Shown one piece after another: positions 1 to 6,314 of a stretch of 11,945 nucleotides of DNA. The stretch's first letter is position 1. Each line of letters starts with the position of its first letter. Under the pieces are notes generated by a model that made no database searches, had not been told where the DNA came from, and was given only the letters and a program-made list of their open reading frames with translations. The position numbers and the translations under genes were made by a program. Source of the stretch: Candidatus Methanocomedens sp. (GTDB lineage Archaea; Halobacteriota; Methanosarcinia; Methanosarcinales; Methanocomedenaceae); contig QBUR01000177.1 of NCBI GenBank assembly GCA_013374385.1, forward strand, positions 1 through 11,945. Reading direction: 5' to 3'.

Positions 1-55
1 ACGTATGGCGCCCGAAGGGCTGCATACGTGTGCGGCCCGCTACTGGCCTGAGTAG
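1..55. other. Hairpin-rich segment beyond the tRNA-Leu 3' end
   Basis: Bases 1-7 (ACGTATG) and 23-29 (CATACGT) are perfect inverted repeats. Inside them 10-13 pairs with 17-20 around a GAA loop, leaving a 2x2 internal loop at 8-9/21-22. A second small hairpin lies at 40-44/51-55 (CTACT/AGTAG), directly after the mature tRNA end. The segment is GC-rich unlike the A/T-rich flank on the other side of the tRNA. It could be the end of another structured RNA, a tRNA trailer or terminator structure, or a repeat. The window edge cuts off the context, so the identity is open. Confidence 0.35.
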
Positions 56-140
56 TGCGGGGAACGGGATTCGAACCCGCGAATACCTACGTAACAGGAT
101 CTTAAGTCCTGCGCCTTCGGCCTGGCTTGGCTATCCCCGC
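56..140 (-). tRNA. tRNA-Leu (anticodon UAA)
   Basis: On the minus strand the sequence folds as a class II tRNA. The acceptor stem is GCGGGGA/TCCCCGC with discriminator A. The anticodon stem CAGGA/TCCTG encloses the loop CTTAAGA, placing TAA at positions 34-36. A long variable arm follows, as expected for leucine, and the T arm is GCGGG-TTCGAAT-CCCGT with one G-U pair. It is 85 nt without an encoded CCA and shows no intron. It reads UUA (and possibly UUG) leucine codons. An AT-rich box (AAATAAATAA on the minus strand) 24-34 bases upstream is a plausible TATA element. Open frames running through this region are artefacts. Confidence 0.96.
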
Positions 141-163
141 GCGCTGGGAGATTAGATATACGT

Positions 164-174
164 TTATTTATTTC
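164..174 (-). promoter_or_regulatory. Probable TATA box for tRNA-Leu
   Basis: The minus strand reads AAATAAATAA about 24-34 bases upstream of the mature tRNA 5' end, the usual distance for an archaeal TBP site ahead of a tRNA gene. Assigned from position and composition only. Confidence 0.4.
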
Positions 175-199
175 AAAGTATCGCCTAAACAGGTGTGTC

Positions 200-223
200 A
201 AATCTTTAATGTTAAGATTTTTT
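200..223 (+). other. Hairpin followed by T-run between tRNA-Leu and L40e
   Basis: AAATCTT (200-206) and AAGATTT (214-220) are perfect inverted repeats with a 7-base loop, and the second arm runs into six consecutive T (218-223). This resembles a terminator on the plus strand, but no plus-strand gene is visible before it inside the window. It may instead be a leader structure of the L40e transcript. The rest of 141-312 holds only AT-rich sequence with weak TATA-like stretches (for example around 239-250). Confidence 0.25.
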
Positions 224-312
224 CCAATCCCGCCGAAACCATTAAAAACCAGTATCACCTTAGTACCGCTCTATCAAATCATAGTAATCATATTATTAAG
301 GAGAAATTATCA

Positions 313-462
313 ATGGCAAGATTCCCTGAAGCTGAAGCACATATTCTGCACACCAAGATATGCATGAGATGCAATGCACGAAACCCTATCAAGGCTACAC
401 GATGCAGGAAATGCAAGTCCAAGCAACTTCGTATGAAATCCAAGGAAAGCAGAAGCAGCTGA
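313..462 (+). CDS. rpl40e: 50S ribosomal protein L40e
   Basis: This 49-residue, strongly basic protein is a component of the large ribosomal subunit in archaea and eukaryotes (as the ubiquitin-fusion partner in the latter). Two CxxC pairs, C17-C20 and C31-C34, form the zinc ribbon, and the residues around them (IC-MRC-NARNP and ATRCRKC) are typical of the family, which is usually about 50 residues in archaea. The start is fixed by AAGGAG at 298-303, nine bases before ATG. A longer reading frame extends upstream through the tRNA gene but has no ribosome site or homologous look. It is followed after 7 bases by GGGP synthase, so the two are very likely cotranscribed. Confidence 0.95.
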   Translation: MARFPEAEAHILHTKICMRCNARNPIKATRCRKCKSKQLRMKSKESRSS

Positions 463-469
463 TCCTGAT

Positions 470-1216
470 ATGAGTGTTGAAGAGCGGCTGAACAATATCG
501 TGAAGACACAGGGCGCAGTACACCTGACCCTTATAGACCCTGACAGCCAGTCTCCCGATACAGCAGGTAAGATAGCCGCCCAGGCCGCTGAAGGCGGAAC
601 TGACGCCATAATGGTGGGCGGTTCCACCGGAGCCGGGGGCAGTATTCTTGATAAGACCCTTAAAGCCATCAAGGAGCAGACCGACCTGCCCACGATCCTG
701 TTCCCAGCCAGTGCTGGCGGAGTCAGTGCACATGCCGATGCTGTATTTTTCATGAGCCTGCTTAACTCCCGTGATGTCAACTACATCACAACCAACCAGG
801 CCATGGGTGCACCGCTAGTGAAAAAATACGGGGTTGAACCTATTTCTATGGCCTACATCATCATCGAACCCGGCGGCACTGTAGGCTGGGTAGGGGATGC
901 AAAACTGATACCCCAGAAAAAGCCTGCTATTGCTGTGGCATATGCCCTGGCAGGCAAATACATGGGCATGCATTATATCTACCTGGAAGCCGGCTCTGGT
1001 GCAGACAATCCGGTCCCTGCTGCTATGGTGGGTGCTGTGAAACAGTCTGTAAGTGATGAGACAATGGTCATCGTGGGCGGAGGTATCCGTACCGGTGAGA
1101 CTGCTGCCAAACTGGTAAAGGCTGGTGCTGATATGATAGTCACCGGCACTATCGTAGAACAGGTCAGTGACGTAAAATCAAAGATAAATGAACTTGTCAG
1201 TGCTATAAAGCAATGA
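470..1216 (+). CDS. Geranylgeranylglyceryl phosphate synthase
   Basis: This (alpha/beta)8-barrel enzyme joins geranylgeranyl diphosphate to sn-glycerol-1-phosphate. It forms the first ether bond of archaeal membrane lipids and is Mg2+ dependent. The 248 residues match family length. Recognisable sites are LIDPD (21-25, metal-binding Asp), GGS (50-52), YLEAGSGA (171-178), VGGGIRT (202-208) and the phosphate-binding VTGT near 224-227. The sequence resembles the group II GGGPS enzymes of methanogens. The start ATG at 470 is preceded by TGATCC (460-465), which can pair with the distal part of the archaeal anti-SD, four bases away. It forms an operon with L40e. Its stop lies 9 bases from the stop of the convergent radical SAM gene, so the two transcripts must overlap. 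Confidence 0.95.
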   Translation: MSVEERLNNIVKTQGAVHLTLIDPDSQSPDTAGKIAAQAAEGGTDAIMVGGSTGAGGSILDKTLKAIKEQTDLPTILFPASAGGVSAHADAVFFMSLLNSRDVNYITTNQAMGAPLVKKYGVEPISMAYIIIEPGGTVGWVGDAKLIPQKKPAIAVAYALAGKYMGMHYIYLEAGSGADNPVPAAMVGAVKQSVSDETMVIVGGGIRTGETAAKLVKAGADMIVTGTIVEQVSDVKSKINELVSAIKQ

Positions 1217-1225
1217 TACTGTTAT

Positions 1226-2884
1226 CTACTCATTTTCTACTGTAAAAATAATATATGGCAAAATATTCTCCATATTTTCCAGCTTACCGAGCAGGTCATC
1301 CTTATCCAGGTATGGCCGTGCTTTGAGAATATTGCGGGCGCGTTTTTTCCCAACTCCCGGCAGTTCACCTATGAGCCTGGGAACTGCATGATTAATATCC
1401 AGGGGATAGGGTATTCCGGTAATGGAACGGTACCCGTGTCCTGTGACCGTGACGTCAATGAACCTCCCCAGCGGCAGCTTGGCAGGAATACCCACCAAAA
1501 GCGGGTATGACGCCAGATGCCTGCTAAAAGTGATACCATCGGATACCTCGCACATCACATCCCTTAGCACCGTACCCTCAGGTACCAGGCGCTCAAGCAT
1601 TGGCATATCAATCTCTTTGCGCACATTTTCCTTGAATTTTATAAACTGCTTATGATACCGGTATGTCTTATCTTCCTGCCACATCGGGGTGCCAGGGAAT
1701 GACATCACTTGCCTGATATTAATCCTCCTGACCATCAGGTTGCTATCCAGCAGACCTTTCAGGAACTGGAAATTATGATGGAAAGTCTCCTCTGACTCAC
1801 CTTTGAGCCCGTGAATGAAATTCAGGCCGGGTAGCAGTTCGGGCATTCCGTTATCCCCTCGAGCCCTACCGACACGGTTTATCAAACGCACGGCTTCCAA
1901 TACATCCTCAGGCATAGCCTTCAGGCAGTTAGCCTTGACCACCCGTGGGTCTGCGGATTCCATACCCATGGCAGCCACATCCCCTGGCGTATGGTATTTT
2001 ACAATTATGCGGGCAATCTCTTCTGATTCCTCAGGATATGCGGCAATAGTTCCTGGGTTGGCATTGTCCATGTGAAGCACCCGGAGGCCGGGTGCAGCAT
2101 TGCGAATACCCCTGTATAATTGCTCCAGGGCTTCAGGCCGGGGCACCGGTATATCACCTCCCGTATCCTTTGCCATGTAACTGAACAGGTCGGGCTGCCG
2201 TCCAATCCTGAAATACCTGGCACCGTTGCTGTACAGTACTTCAACTTCGGCAACCACATCCCTAATTTCCCTGAAATCTGCATCACCGTAAAAGGGCTCT
2301 GTACAAAAGGAACAGTGACTCTGGCGGGCGCATCCACGATATGTTTCAAGTTCGCACATCACATGGGGGTAGTCTGGATGCTGCCGGATAACGAATGCAC
2401 CTCTGGCGCCCCATTTTGCTATTTCGCTGGTGGAACGCATCCGGTGAGCTACCAAATCCGGGTCCTTCAACCCACCGGGAGGGGGCAGCATATCATATAC
2501 GAAAGCCTCGATGTCTTCCCTGGCAAGGGTGATTCCCGGTAGTTCAAGCCCGGCTACCTTTATGCCGCCCTGGCTTCCATATCCCAACCTGATGGGACCG
2601 CCCAGTACTACAGGCGTATCTCCGGCCACACGGGCGATATCGCTGATCTCACCAAGGTTGATAGGTGTGCCACGCAGGTACTTGCCAGGCACAGTCATGC
2701 CTGCGATGATGACAATCAACCCCACTTTCCCCAGAATATCCTGCCCCTGTCCCTGCCGTATCTGGTCAATGGTCAGGTAATGGATATTGTCATTGGATAT
2801 GCCCTGTTCTGACATGGCGCCGGCAATGTATCTGGGGTAGGGTGAGATATAGGGAGGGACCCCTAAACAAGCGGGCTCATCCAC
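1226..2884 (-). CDS. Radical SAM protein with C-terminal helix-hairpin-helix (COG1031-type)
   Basis: The protein has at least 552 residues. The N-terminal part (1-170) includes DEPACLGVPPYISPYPRYI and a Rossmann-like stretch. A radical SAM core follows with a cysteine motif C185-x5-C191-x2-C194 (GCARQSHCSFC); this spacing differs from the classical Cx3Cx2C but the CSFC ending fits cluster binding. The C-terminus (about 500-535, LPGVGKKRA) is a helix-hairpin-helix, suggesting nucleic-acid contact. This order matches COG1031, an archaeal family that I know only as uncharacterised; an RNA-modification role is a guess. The coordinates use GTG at 2884 as a conservative start. That GTG has no ribosome site, while AAGGAGG lies at 2924-2930 and the frame continues upstream with RTLIIDGYV, so translation probably begins at ATT 2911 or ATA 2914. 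The gene is monocistronic, convergent with GGGP synthase and divergent from yjbQ. Confidence 0.85.
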   Translation of the reverse strand: MDEPACLGVPPYISPYPRYIAGAMSEQGISNDNIHYLTIDQIRQGQGQDILGKVGLIVIIAGMTVPGKYLRGTPINLGEISDIARVAGDTPVVLGGPIRLGYGSQGGIKVAGLELPGITLAREDIEAFVYDMLPPPGGLKDPDLVAHRMRSTSEIAKWGARGAFVIRQHPDYPHVMCELETYRGCARQSHCSFCTEPFYGDADFREIRDVVAEVEVLYSNGARYFRIGRQPDLFSYMAKDTGGDIPVPRPEALEQLYRGIRNAAPGLRVLHMDNANPGTIAAYPEESEEIARIIVKYHTPGDVAAMGMESADPRVVKANCLKAMPEDVLEAVRLINRVGRARGDNGMPELLPGLNFIHGLKGESEETFHHNFQFLKGLLDSNLMVRRINIRQVMSFPGTPMWQEDKTYRYHKQFIKFKENVRKEIDMPMLERLVPEGTVLRDVMCEVSDGITFSRHLASYPLLVGIPAKLPLGRFIDVTVTGHGYRSITGIPYPLDINHAVPRLIGELPGVGKKRARNILKARPYLDKDDLLGKLENMENILPYIIFTVENE

Positions 2885-2923
2885 GTATCCGTCGATTATC
2901 AGCGTGCGAATTATTGGGTGTAT

Positions 2924-2930
2924 CCTCCTT
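2924..2930 (-). promoter_or_regulatory. Strong ribosome binding site implying an upstream non-ATG start
   Basis: The minus strand carries AAGGAGG here. No ATG, GTG or TTG lies in the radical SAM frame between this site and GTG 2884, which is 39 bases away and too far for initiation. In-frame ATA (2914-2912) and ATT (2911-2909) lie 9 and 12 bases after the site. This points to a rare start codon, adding 9-10 residues. Confidence 0.6.
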
Positions 2931-2982
2931 GGTTTTTGGTGGTGGTTGACTGAAAAATGATGTGGTCTGAATAGTAATATAA

Positions 2983-2996
2983 TTTAAAATATAAAG
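2983..2996 (+). promoter_or_regulatory. Probable TATA box for the YjbQ-family gene
   Basis: TTTAAAATATAAAG lies about 31-44 bases before the GTG start, giving an expected transcript start near 3015 with a short leader holding the SD. On the opposite strand TTATATTAC (2974-2983 region) could serve the divergent radical SAM gene, so the 2931-3014 spacer probably holds two promoters. Confidence 0.45.
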
Positions 2997-3026
2997 ACCC
3001 ATACTGTATTAGCCGGAGGGAATGCC

Positions 3027-3446
3027 GTGAAGATAATAAATGAACACATCACTTTTGACTCAAAGGGCCACTCAGATATCATCGATATCACAAGACAGGT
3101 ACAGCAGAAGGTCAGCAGTTCAGGACTGCACAATGGTTCAGTACTTGTATTTGTCCCCGGTGCCACAGGTTCTGTGACCACAATAGAATACGAACCGGGC
3201 CTGATAGCTGATATGCAGGATGCACTGGAAAGACTCGCGCCCCAGGGGCTGGAGTATGACCACAATCTCAAATGGGGGGATGGCAACGGGCACTCCCACA
3301 TCAGGGCATCAATGCTGGGACCAAGCATGGTTGTCCCCTTTATTGACGGACAGCTGACATTGGGCACATGGCAGCAGATAATTTTTATTGATATGGATAA
3401 CAGGCCCCGGTCCAGGGAACTGATATTACAGATAACAGGCGAATGA
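3027..3446 (+). CDS. YjbQ/UPF0047 family protein (secondary thiamine-phosphate synthase enzyme)
   Basis: The 139 residues span a single UPF0047 domain. Conserved stretches are FVPGATGSVTTIEYEPGL (42-59), YDHN (77-80), WGDGNGHSHIRASMLGPS (83-100) and LGTWQQIIFID-DNRPR (112-128). The histidines at 79, 89 and 91 are in the conserved core. Bacterial members such as E. coli YjbQ show weak thiamine-phosphate synthase activity, but the physiological role is unsettled. The start is GTG at 3027, six bases after GGAGGG (3015-3020). An ATG at 3022 is only one base from the SD, is out of frame, and ends at once. There is no obvious functional link to its neighbours. It is probably a single-gene unit, with a new TATA element before the next gene. 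Confidence 0.93.
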   Translation: MKIINEHITFDSKGHSDIIDITRQVQQKVSSSGLHNGSVLVFVPGATGSVTTIEYEPGLIADMQDALERLAPQGLEYDHNLKWGDGNGHSHIRASMLGPSMVVPFIDGQLTLGTWQQIIFIDMDNRPRSRELILQITGE

Positions 3447-3461
3447 CATATACCTTATTAA

Positions 3462-3504
3462 AAAAGTATATAATCCTGTAATTATAAATATCCTCAAAAG
3501 TGAT
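3462..3504 (+). promoter_or_regulatory. Promoter and ribosome site of the homoaconitase-type gene cluster
   Basis: A TATA-like stretch AAAAAGTATATAATCC (about 3462-3477) precedes the small-subunit gene, with a second candidate around 3481-3489. GTGAT at 3500-3504 matches the distal part of the archaeal SD (GGTGATCC) and lies 3 bases before ATG 3508, supporting that start. Confidence 0.45.
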
Positions 3505-3507
3505 TCA

Positions 3508-3993
3508 ATGAATATGACCATCTCAGGAAGCGTGTGGAAATACGGTGACGACATCGATACTGATGTGATAATTCCCGGCAAGTACCTGAGAACCACTGAC
3601 ATGCAGGTTTTTGCAGAACATGCAATGGAAGGCATTGACCCGGATTTTTCAAAAAAGGTAAAACCAGGCGATGTTATAGTTGCAGGTGAGAATTTCGGAT
3701 GCGGTTCATCACGCGAGCAGGCACCATTGGCACTGAAACATGCCGGAATATCCTGTGTGGTTGCAAAATCCTTTGCACGAATATTTTTCCGCAACGCAAT
3801 CAATGTAGGTCTTTCCATCATTGAAGCCGATGTCAGCTGCAAGGAAGGAGAAATATGCACAGTTGACCTTGAACAGGGTAAGGTACAGTGTGCTGACAGA
3901 GTTTACGAGGGTACAAAACTTCCTGATTTCCTGCAAGAGATACTATCTGACGGCGGCCTTGTCGCACACAGGAAAAAACAGGCATCGAAATGA
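3508..3993 (+). CDS. hacB: Homoaconitase-type (3-isopropylmalate dehydratase family) small subunit
   Basis: The 161-residue swivelling-domain subunit belongs to the two-subunit LeuCD/HACN hydro-lyases. It carries GDDIDTDVIIPGKYLRTTD (13-31) and the conserved GENFGCGSSRE (60-70). The loop YLRT (26-29) is informative: in Methanocaldococcus jannaschii the homoaconitase small subunit MJ1271 has Arg-Thr here, while the isopropylmalate isomerase subunit MJ1277 has Val-Tyr, and mutating the Arg shifts specificity to isopropylmalate. If counted from the second Met the residues become R26 and T27, as in MJ1271. This favours a role in homocitrate-to-homoisocitrate steps of coenzyme B synthesis (called aksE in that pathway) over leucine synthesis. 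The large subunit is not in the window. The gene leads a cluster with an unknown protein and a dehydrogenase. LeuD or a citraconate-processing role remains possible. Confidence 0.85.
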   Translation: MNMTISGSVWKYGDDIDTDVIIPGKYLRTTDMQVFAEHAMEGIDPDFSKKVKPGDVIVAGENFGCGSSREQAPLALKHAGISCVVAKSFARIFFRNAINVGLSIIEADVSCKEGEICTVDLEQGKVQCADRVYEGTKLPDFLQEILSDGGLVAHRKKQASK

Positions 3994-4008
3994 GGTTGGT
4001 TTAACAAT

Positions 4009-4884
4009 ATGATGATATTTCCGGAAGATTACAAGGTGGTAGGCATCTCATATGAGGACCCCATCGAAAAATTGGAAAAAAAAGCTCCAATCTATTTTGC
4101 AACAAAATACATGATCGCTTATCTACCTGACGGGAATATCAAGATAATAAAAGCAGAAACTGAACCGACAGACACCCTGCTCACAAGACCTATAAAGCTG
4201 GAGATTATCGCAGAAGGTGAAGAGGTAACACTACACAAGGCCGAACATGATGCCCATAACAGAACCAAATTGATACTACTGGCAATTGAGGATTGTAAAG
4301 GTCCGGTGAACACAGTAATCTTCACAGGCAGGGACAAACACATAACTTTTGTACACAAACCCTCGATGCTGGATGTCATAAAGATCGAGATCATCGATGT
4401 CATCCCGCCCGAACCCCCCTGGCTGTCATTTGCCCTCCAGCGTCTTGTGGATAGTGGTATCCTGGGTGAATTGAATATTGTCTTTGAAAGATCATTTATT
4501 GATATACGGCAGTTCAAAGGGGATAAAATAGTATTCCCCTGTACTGCATCTGAATTAAACGGCAAGTACCTTGACTCCGACGATGACATTGAAGATGGTT
4601 CGCTGTTGGTAGGCTGCGATATATCCAGGGAGATATTTGAACTCCGGTTCCCTGATCATACATACAAGCAAATTAATATGTGCCCGCTTAGGGCTGAATT
4701 AATCAAACCTTCAAAACCTTTTATTACACGATGCTGCCAGACAAGGAAGACCGGGCTTATCAACATCAACGGCCATGATGGTGTGGTAGTCCACTGGGGA
4801 GCATCAGAATATGATATTGTGGATGCTATACGACTGTTGGTAAACAGACTGGACGATGACTTCAATGAAAGTGGCAGTGATTGA
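4009..4884 (+). CDS. Conserved-looking protein of unknown function between hacB-type and aksF-type genes
   Basis: The protein has 291 residues; I do not recognise its family. It is soluble, with no signal peptide or membrane helix. The N-terminal half is beta-rich with repeated charged strands. A motif VIPPEPPWLS lies at 131-140. The C-terminal half holds C178, C203, C225 (NMCPLRAEL) and a vicinal pair C242-C243 (ITRCCQTRKTG), then a compact GHDGVVVHWGASEYDI (255-270). Six cysteines and several histidines would allow metal binding or redox chemistry, but no standard CxxC site is present. It starts 15 bases after the preceding stop, with GAGGT (3992-3996) upstream, and its last 20 bases overlap the likely start of the dehydrogenase gene, indicating translational coupling. 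Context suggests a job linked to 2-oxoacid elongation or coenzyme B synthesis; this is inference only. Confidence 0.85.
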   Translation: MMIFPEDYKVVGISYEDPIEKLEKKAPIYFATKYMIAYLPDGNIKIIKAETEPTDTLLTRPIKLEIIAEGEEVTLHKAEHDAHNRTKLILLAIEDCKGPVNTVIFTGRDKHITFVHKPSMLDVIKIEIIDVIPPEPPWLSFALQRLVDSGILGELNIVFERSFIDIRQFKGDKIVFPCTASELNGKYLDSDDDIEDGSLLVGCDISREIFELRFPDHTYKQINMCPLRAELIKPSKPFITRCCQTRKTGLININGHDGVVVHWGASEYDIVDAIRLLVNRLDDDFNESGSD

Positions 4885-5869
4885 AGGGGACGGTGTCGGT
4901 CATGAAGTAATCCCACCTGCAGTAGATGTACTGAAGGCGGTGGGACTTGATTTTGAAATTGTACCTGTGGAAGTGGGATACGGCAAATGGGAGCGTACCG
5001 GCAGGGCAATGGACGACAATGACCTGGATGTGATGCGGGATTGTGACTGCATCCTTTTTGGCGCCATCACTACACCCAGTGACCCCAATTACCAGAGTGT
5101 ATTGCTGCACATCAGGCGTGAACTTGACCTCTATGCCAATGTCAGGCCGTTTCGGTCACTGAACATTCCCGTAGATACTCCATACGTGGCGAGGGAGCCT
5201 TTTGATTTCATTATTGTGCGGGAGAATACTGAAGGACTGTACGGCGGCAAGGAGGAAATTAGCGAAGACAGGGCCACAAGCATCCGCACCATAACCCGTA
5301 AAGGCAGTGAGCGTATCGCACGGACAGCATGTAAACTCGCAAAAGAGCGCAAGAACCGACTGACCATAGTCCACAAGGCCAATGTGTTGAAATCATGCAG
5401 TTTTTTCCGTGAAGTGTGTATTGAAGTGGCGCAGGAAGATGGTGTTCAGTATGATGAGGCATTGGTGGATGCCATGGCCTATAATCTTATCCTTGCACCG
5501 CATAAATATGATGTACTGGTTGCCACAAATCTGTTCGGTGACATCCTGAGCGACCTGTCAGCAGCCCTGGTCGGCAGTCTTGGCCTGTGTCCCAGCGCCA
5601 ATATTGGAGAAAAATATGCGCTTTTTGAACCCGTGCACGGTTCGGCACCCGATATCGCAGGCCGGGGTATTGCCAATCCGCTGGCAGCCATTTTAAGTGC
5701 TAAAATGATGCTTGAATGGGCCGAAGAGCATGAAAAGGCTAAACTGGTACAGCAAGCAGTTGACTATGTACTTGAGAAAGGTATTAAAACCACTGATCTG
5801 GGCGGCCATGCATCCACAAAAGACGTTTCAGATGCATTAGTGGGATATATTGCTAATTTACGAAAATAA
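4865..5869 (+). CDS. aksF: NAD-dependent homoisocitrate/isopropylmalate dehydrogenase family enzyme
   Basis: This 334-residue beta-decarboxylating dehydrogenase oxidises and decarboxylates a 2-hydroxy acid to a 2-oxoacid. Visible sites are EGDGVGHEV (7-15), the substrate loop with RRELDLYANVRP (84-95), ENTEGLYGG with catalytic Tyr126, HKANVLK with Lys171, metal ligands D202, D226 and D230 (NLFGDILSDLSA signature), and GSAPDIAG with Asp263, which selects NAD over NADP. The start chosen is ATG 4865, where MKVAVIEGDG begins as in the family; an in-frame ATG at 4856 would add three residues. The family includes LeuB, isocitrate and homoisocitrate dehydrogenases, and residues alone do not fully separate them. 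Neighbouring a YLRT-type small subunit, homoisocitrate dehydrogenase of coenzyme B synthesis (AksF) is the best fit; LeuB is the alternative. Confidence 0.85.
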   Translation: MKVAVIEGDGVGHEVIPPAVDVLKAVGLDFEIVPVEVGYGKWERTGRAMDDNDLDVMRDCDCILFGAITTPSDPNYQSVLLHIRRELDLYANVRPFRSLNIPVDTPYVAREPFDFIIVRENTEGLYGGKEEISEDRATSIRTITRKGSERIARTACKLAKERKNRLTIVHKANVLKSCSFFREVCIEVAQEDGVQYDEALVDAMAYNLILAPHKYDVLVATNLFGDILSDLSAALVGSLGLCPSANIGEKYALFEPVHGSAPDIAGRGIANPLAAILSAKMMLEWAEEHEKAKLVQQAVDYVLEKGIKTTDLGGHASTKDVSDALVGYIANLRK

Positions 5870-5877
5870 AAAGTTGA

Positions 5878-5983
5878 GTTATGTGTTCATCAAATCCTTC
5901 AAGGTTGCAATGGATACCACATAACACCTGAATACCATGCTCTATTTCATGGTTCAAGGTATCTGGTCCAAACCCATTGCAAC
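5878..5983 (+). ncRNA. Strongly structured intergenic region, possible small RNA or 3' UTR element
   Basis: No gene fits here. GTTGCAATGG (5904-5913) is a perfect 10-base inverted repeat with 5974-5983. GATACC (5913-5918) also pairs with GGTATC (5958-5963), extending the stem with a bulge. Inside it ACCATG/CATGGT (5934-5939/5948-5953) forms a hairpin. Separately GTTATGTG (5878-5885) pairs perfectly with CACATAAC (5918-5925), whose loop contains the first long arm, so the two foldings would form a pseudoknot or compete. The region lies between two convergent genes. It may be a bidirectional termination or processing element, or an independent RNA. Protein-binding DNA symmetry is another option. 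Confidence 0.4.
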
Positions 5984-6013
5984 TATTCTAAATGAAAAGA
6001 ATTAAAAAATGGA

Positions 6014-6301
6014 TTACTCATCCATTTCAATCTCAATCATGGAAGCTTCTTCCATGTGTCTTGTAAACATAGAAAGCCAGAGACCCTGTTTACCATAGAA
6101 TACCTCACCACTATTGGGGTAGGCGGTGTCGGTCATCTTCTCGTGCTCTATAGGTTCGTCTGTGTGGATAGAATCTCCGAAACATAGGTTTAAATCTCCG
6201 TTTTTACCTATGCTGAAAGCAAGCTGCATCATGGATTCCATATCATATTGACCGATTATTTCTTTCGGAGCAGCTGCCATGCATCTAATTGTAGCGTTCA
6301 T
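6014..6301 (-). CDS. Small acidic Met-rich protein of unknown function
   Basis: The protein has 95 residues from ATG 6301 (98 if GTG 6310 is used). ATG 6301 is preferred because GTGATC sits three bases upstream, matching the distal archaeal SD and overlapping the alternative GTG. I do not recognise the family. It contains ten methionines, two cysteines (7 and 40), a C-terminal run rich in Glu and Asp, and no membrane helix. The middle (KMTDTAYPNSGEVFYGKQG, 55-73) looks like an exposed loop or strand. It follows the DUF5371-like gene on the same strand with 13 bases between, so both are probably on one transcript and may work together. Its stop faces the structured region downstream of the dehydrogenase gene. 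Confidence 0.65.
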   Translation of the reverse strand: MNATIRCMAAAPKEIIGQYDMESMMQLAFSIGKNGDLNLCFGDSIHTDEPIEHEKMTDTAYPNSGEVFYGKQGLWLSMFTRHMEEASMIEIEMDE

Positions 6302-6314
6302 TACGATCACTCAT

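Noticed and set aside
127..312. In-frame upstream extension of the L40e reading frame
   Set aside because: It begins inside tRNA-Leu, has no ribosome site, and the known short L40e length plus AAGGAG fix the start at 313.
310..780. Long minus-strand frame opposite L40e and GGGP synthase
   Set aside because: It lies antisense to two confidently identified genes, has no family-like motifs, and is explained by codon shadowing.
2120..2542. Plus-strand frames opposite the radical SAM gene
   Set aside because: These are shadows of a recognised coding sequence without ribosome sites or domain features.
3022..3030. ATG-CCG-TGA mini frame overlapping the yjbQ GTG start
   Set aside because: It starts one base after the SD, too close for initiation. 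The GTG at 3027 has the right spacing, so this is probably chance.
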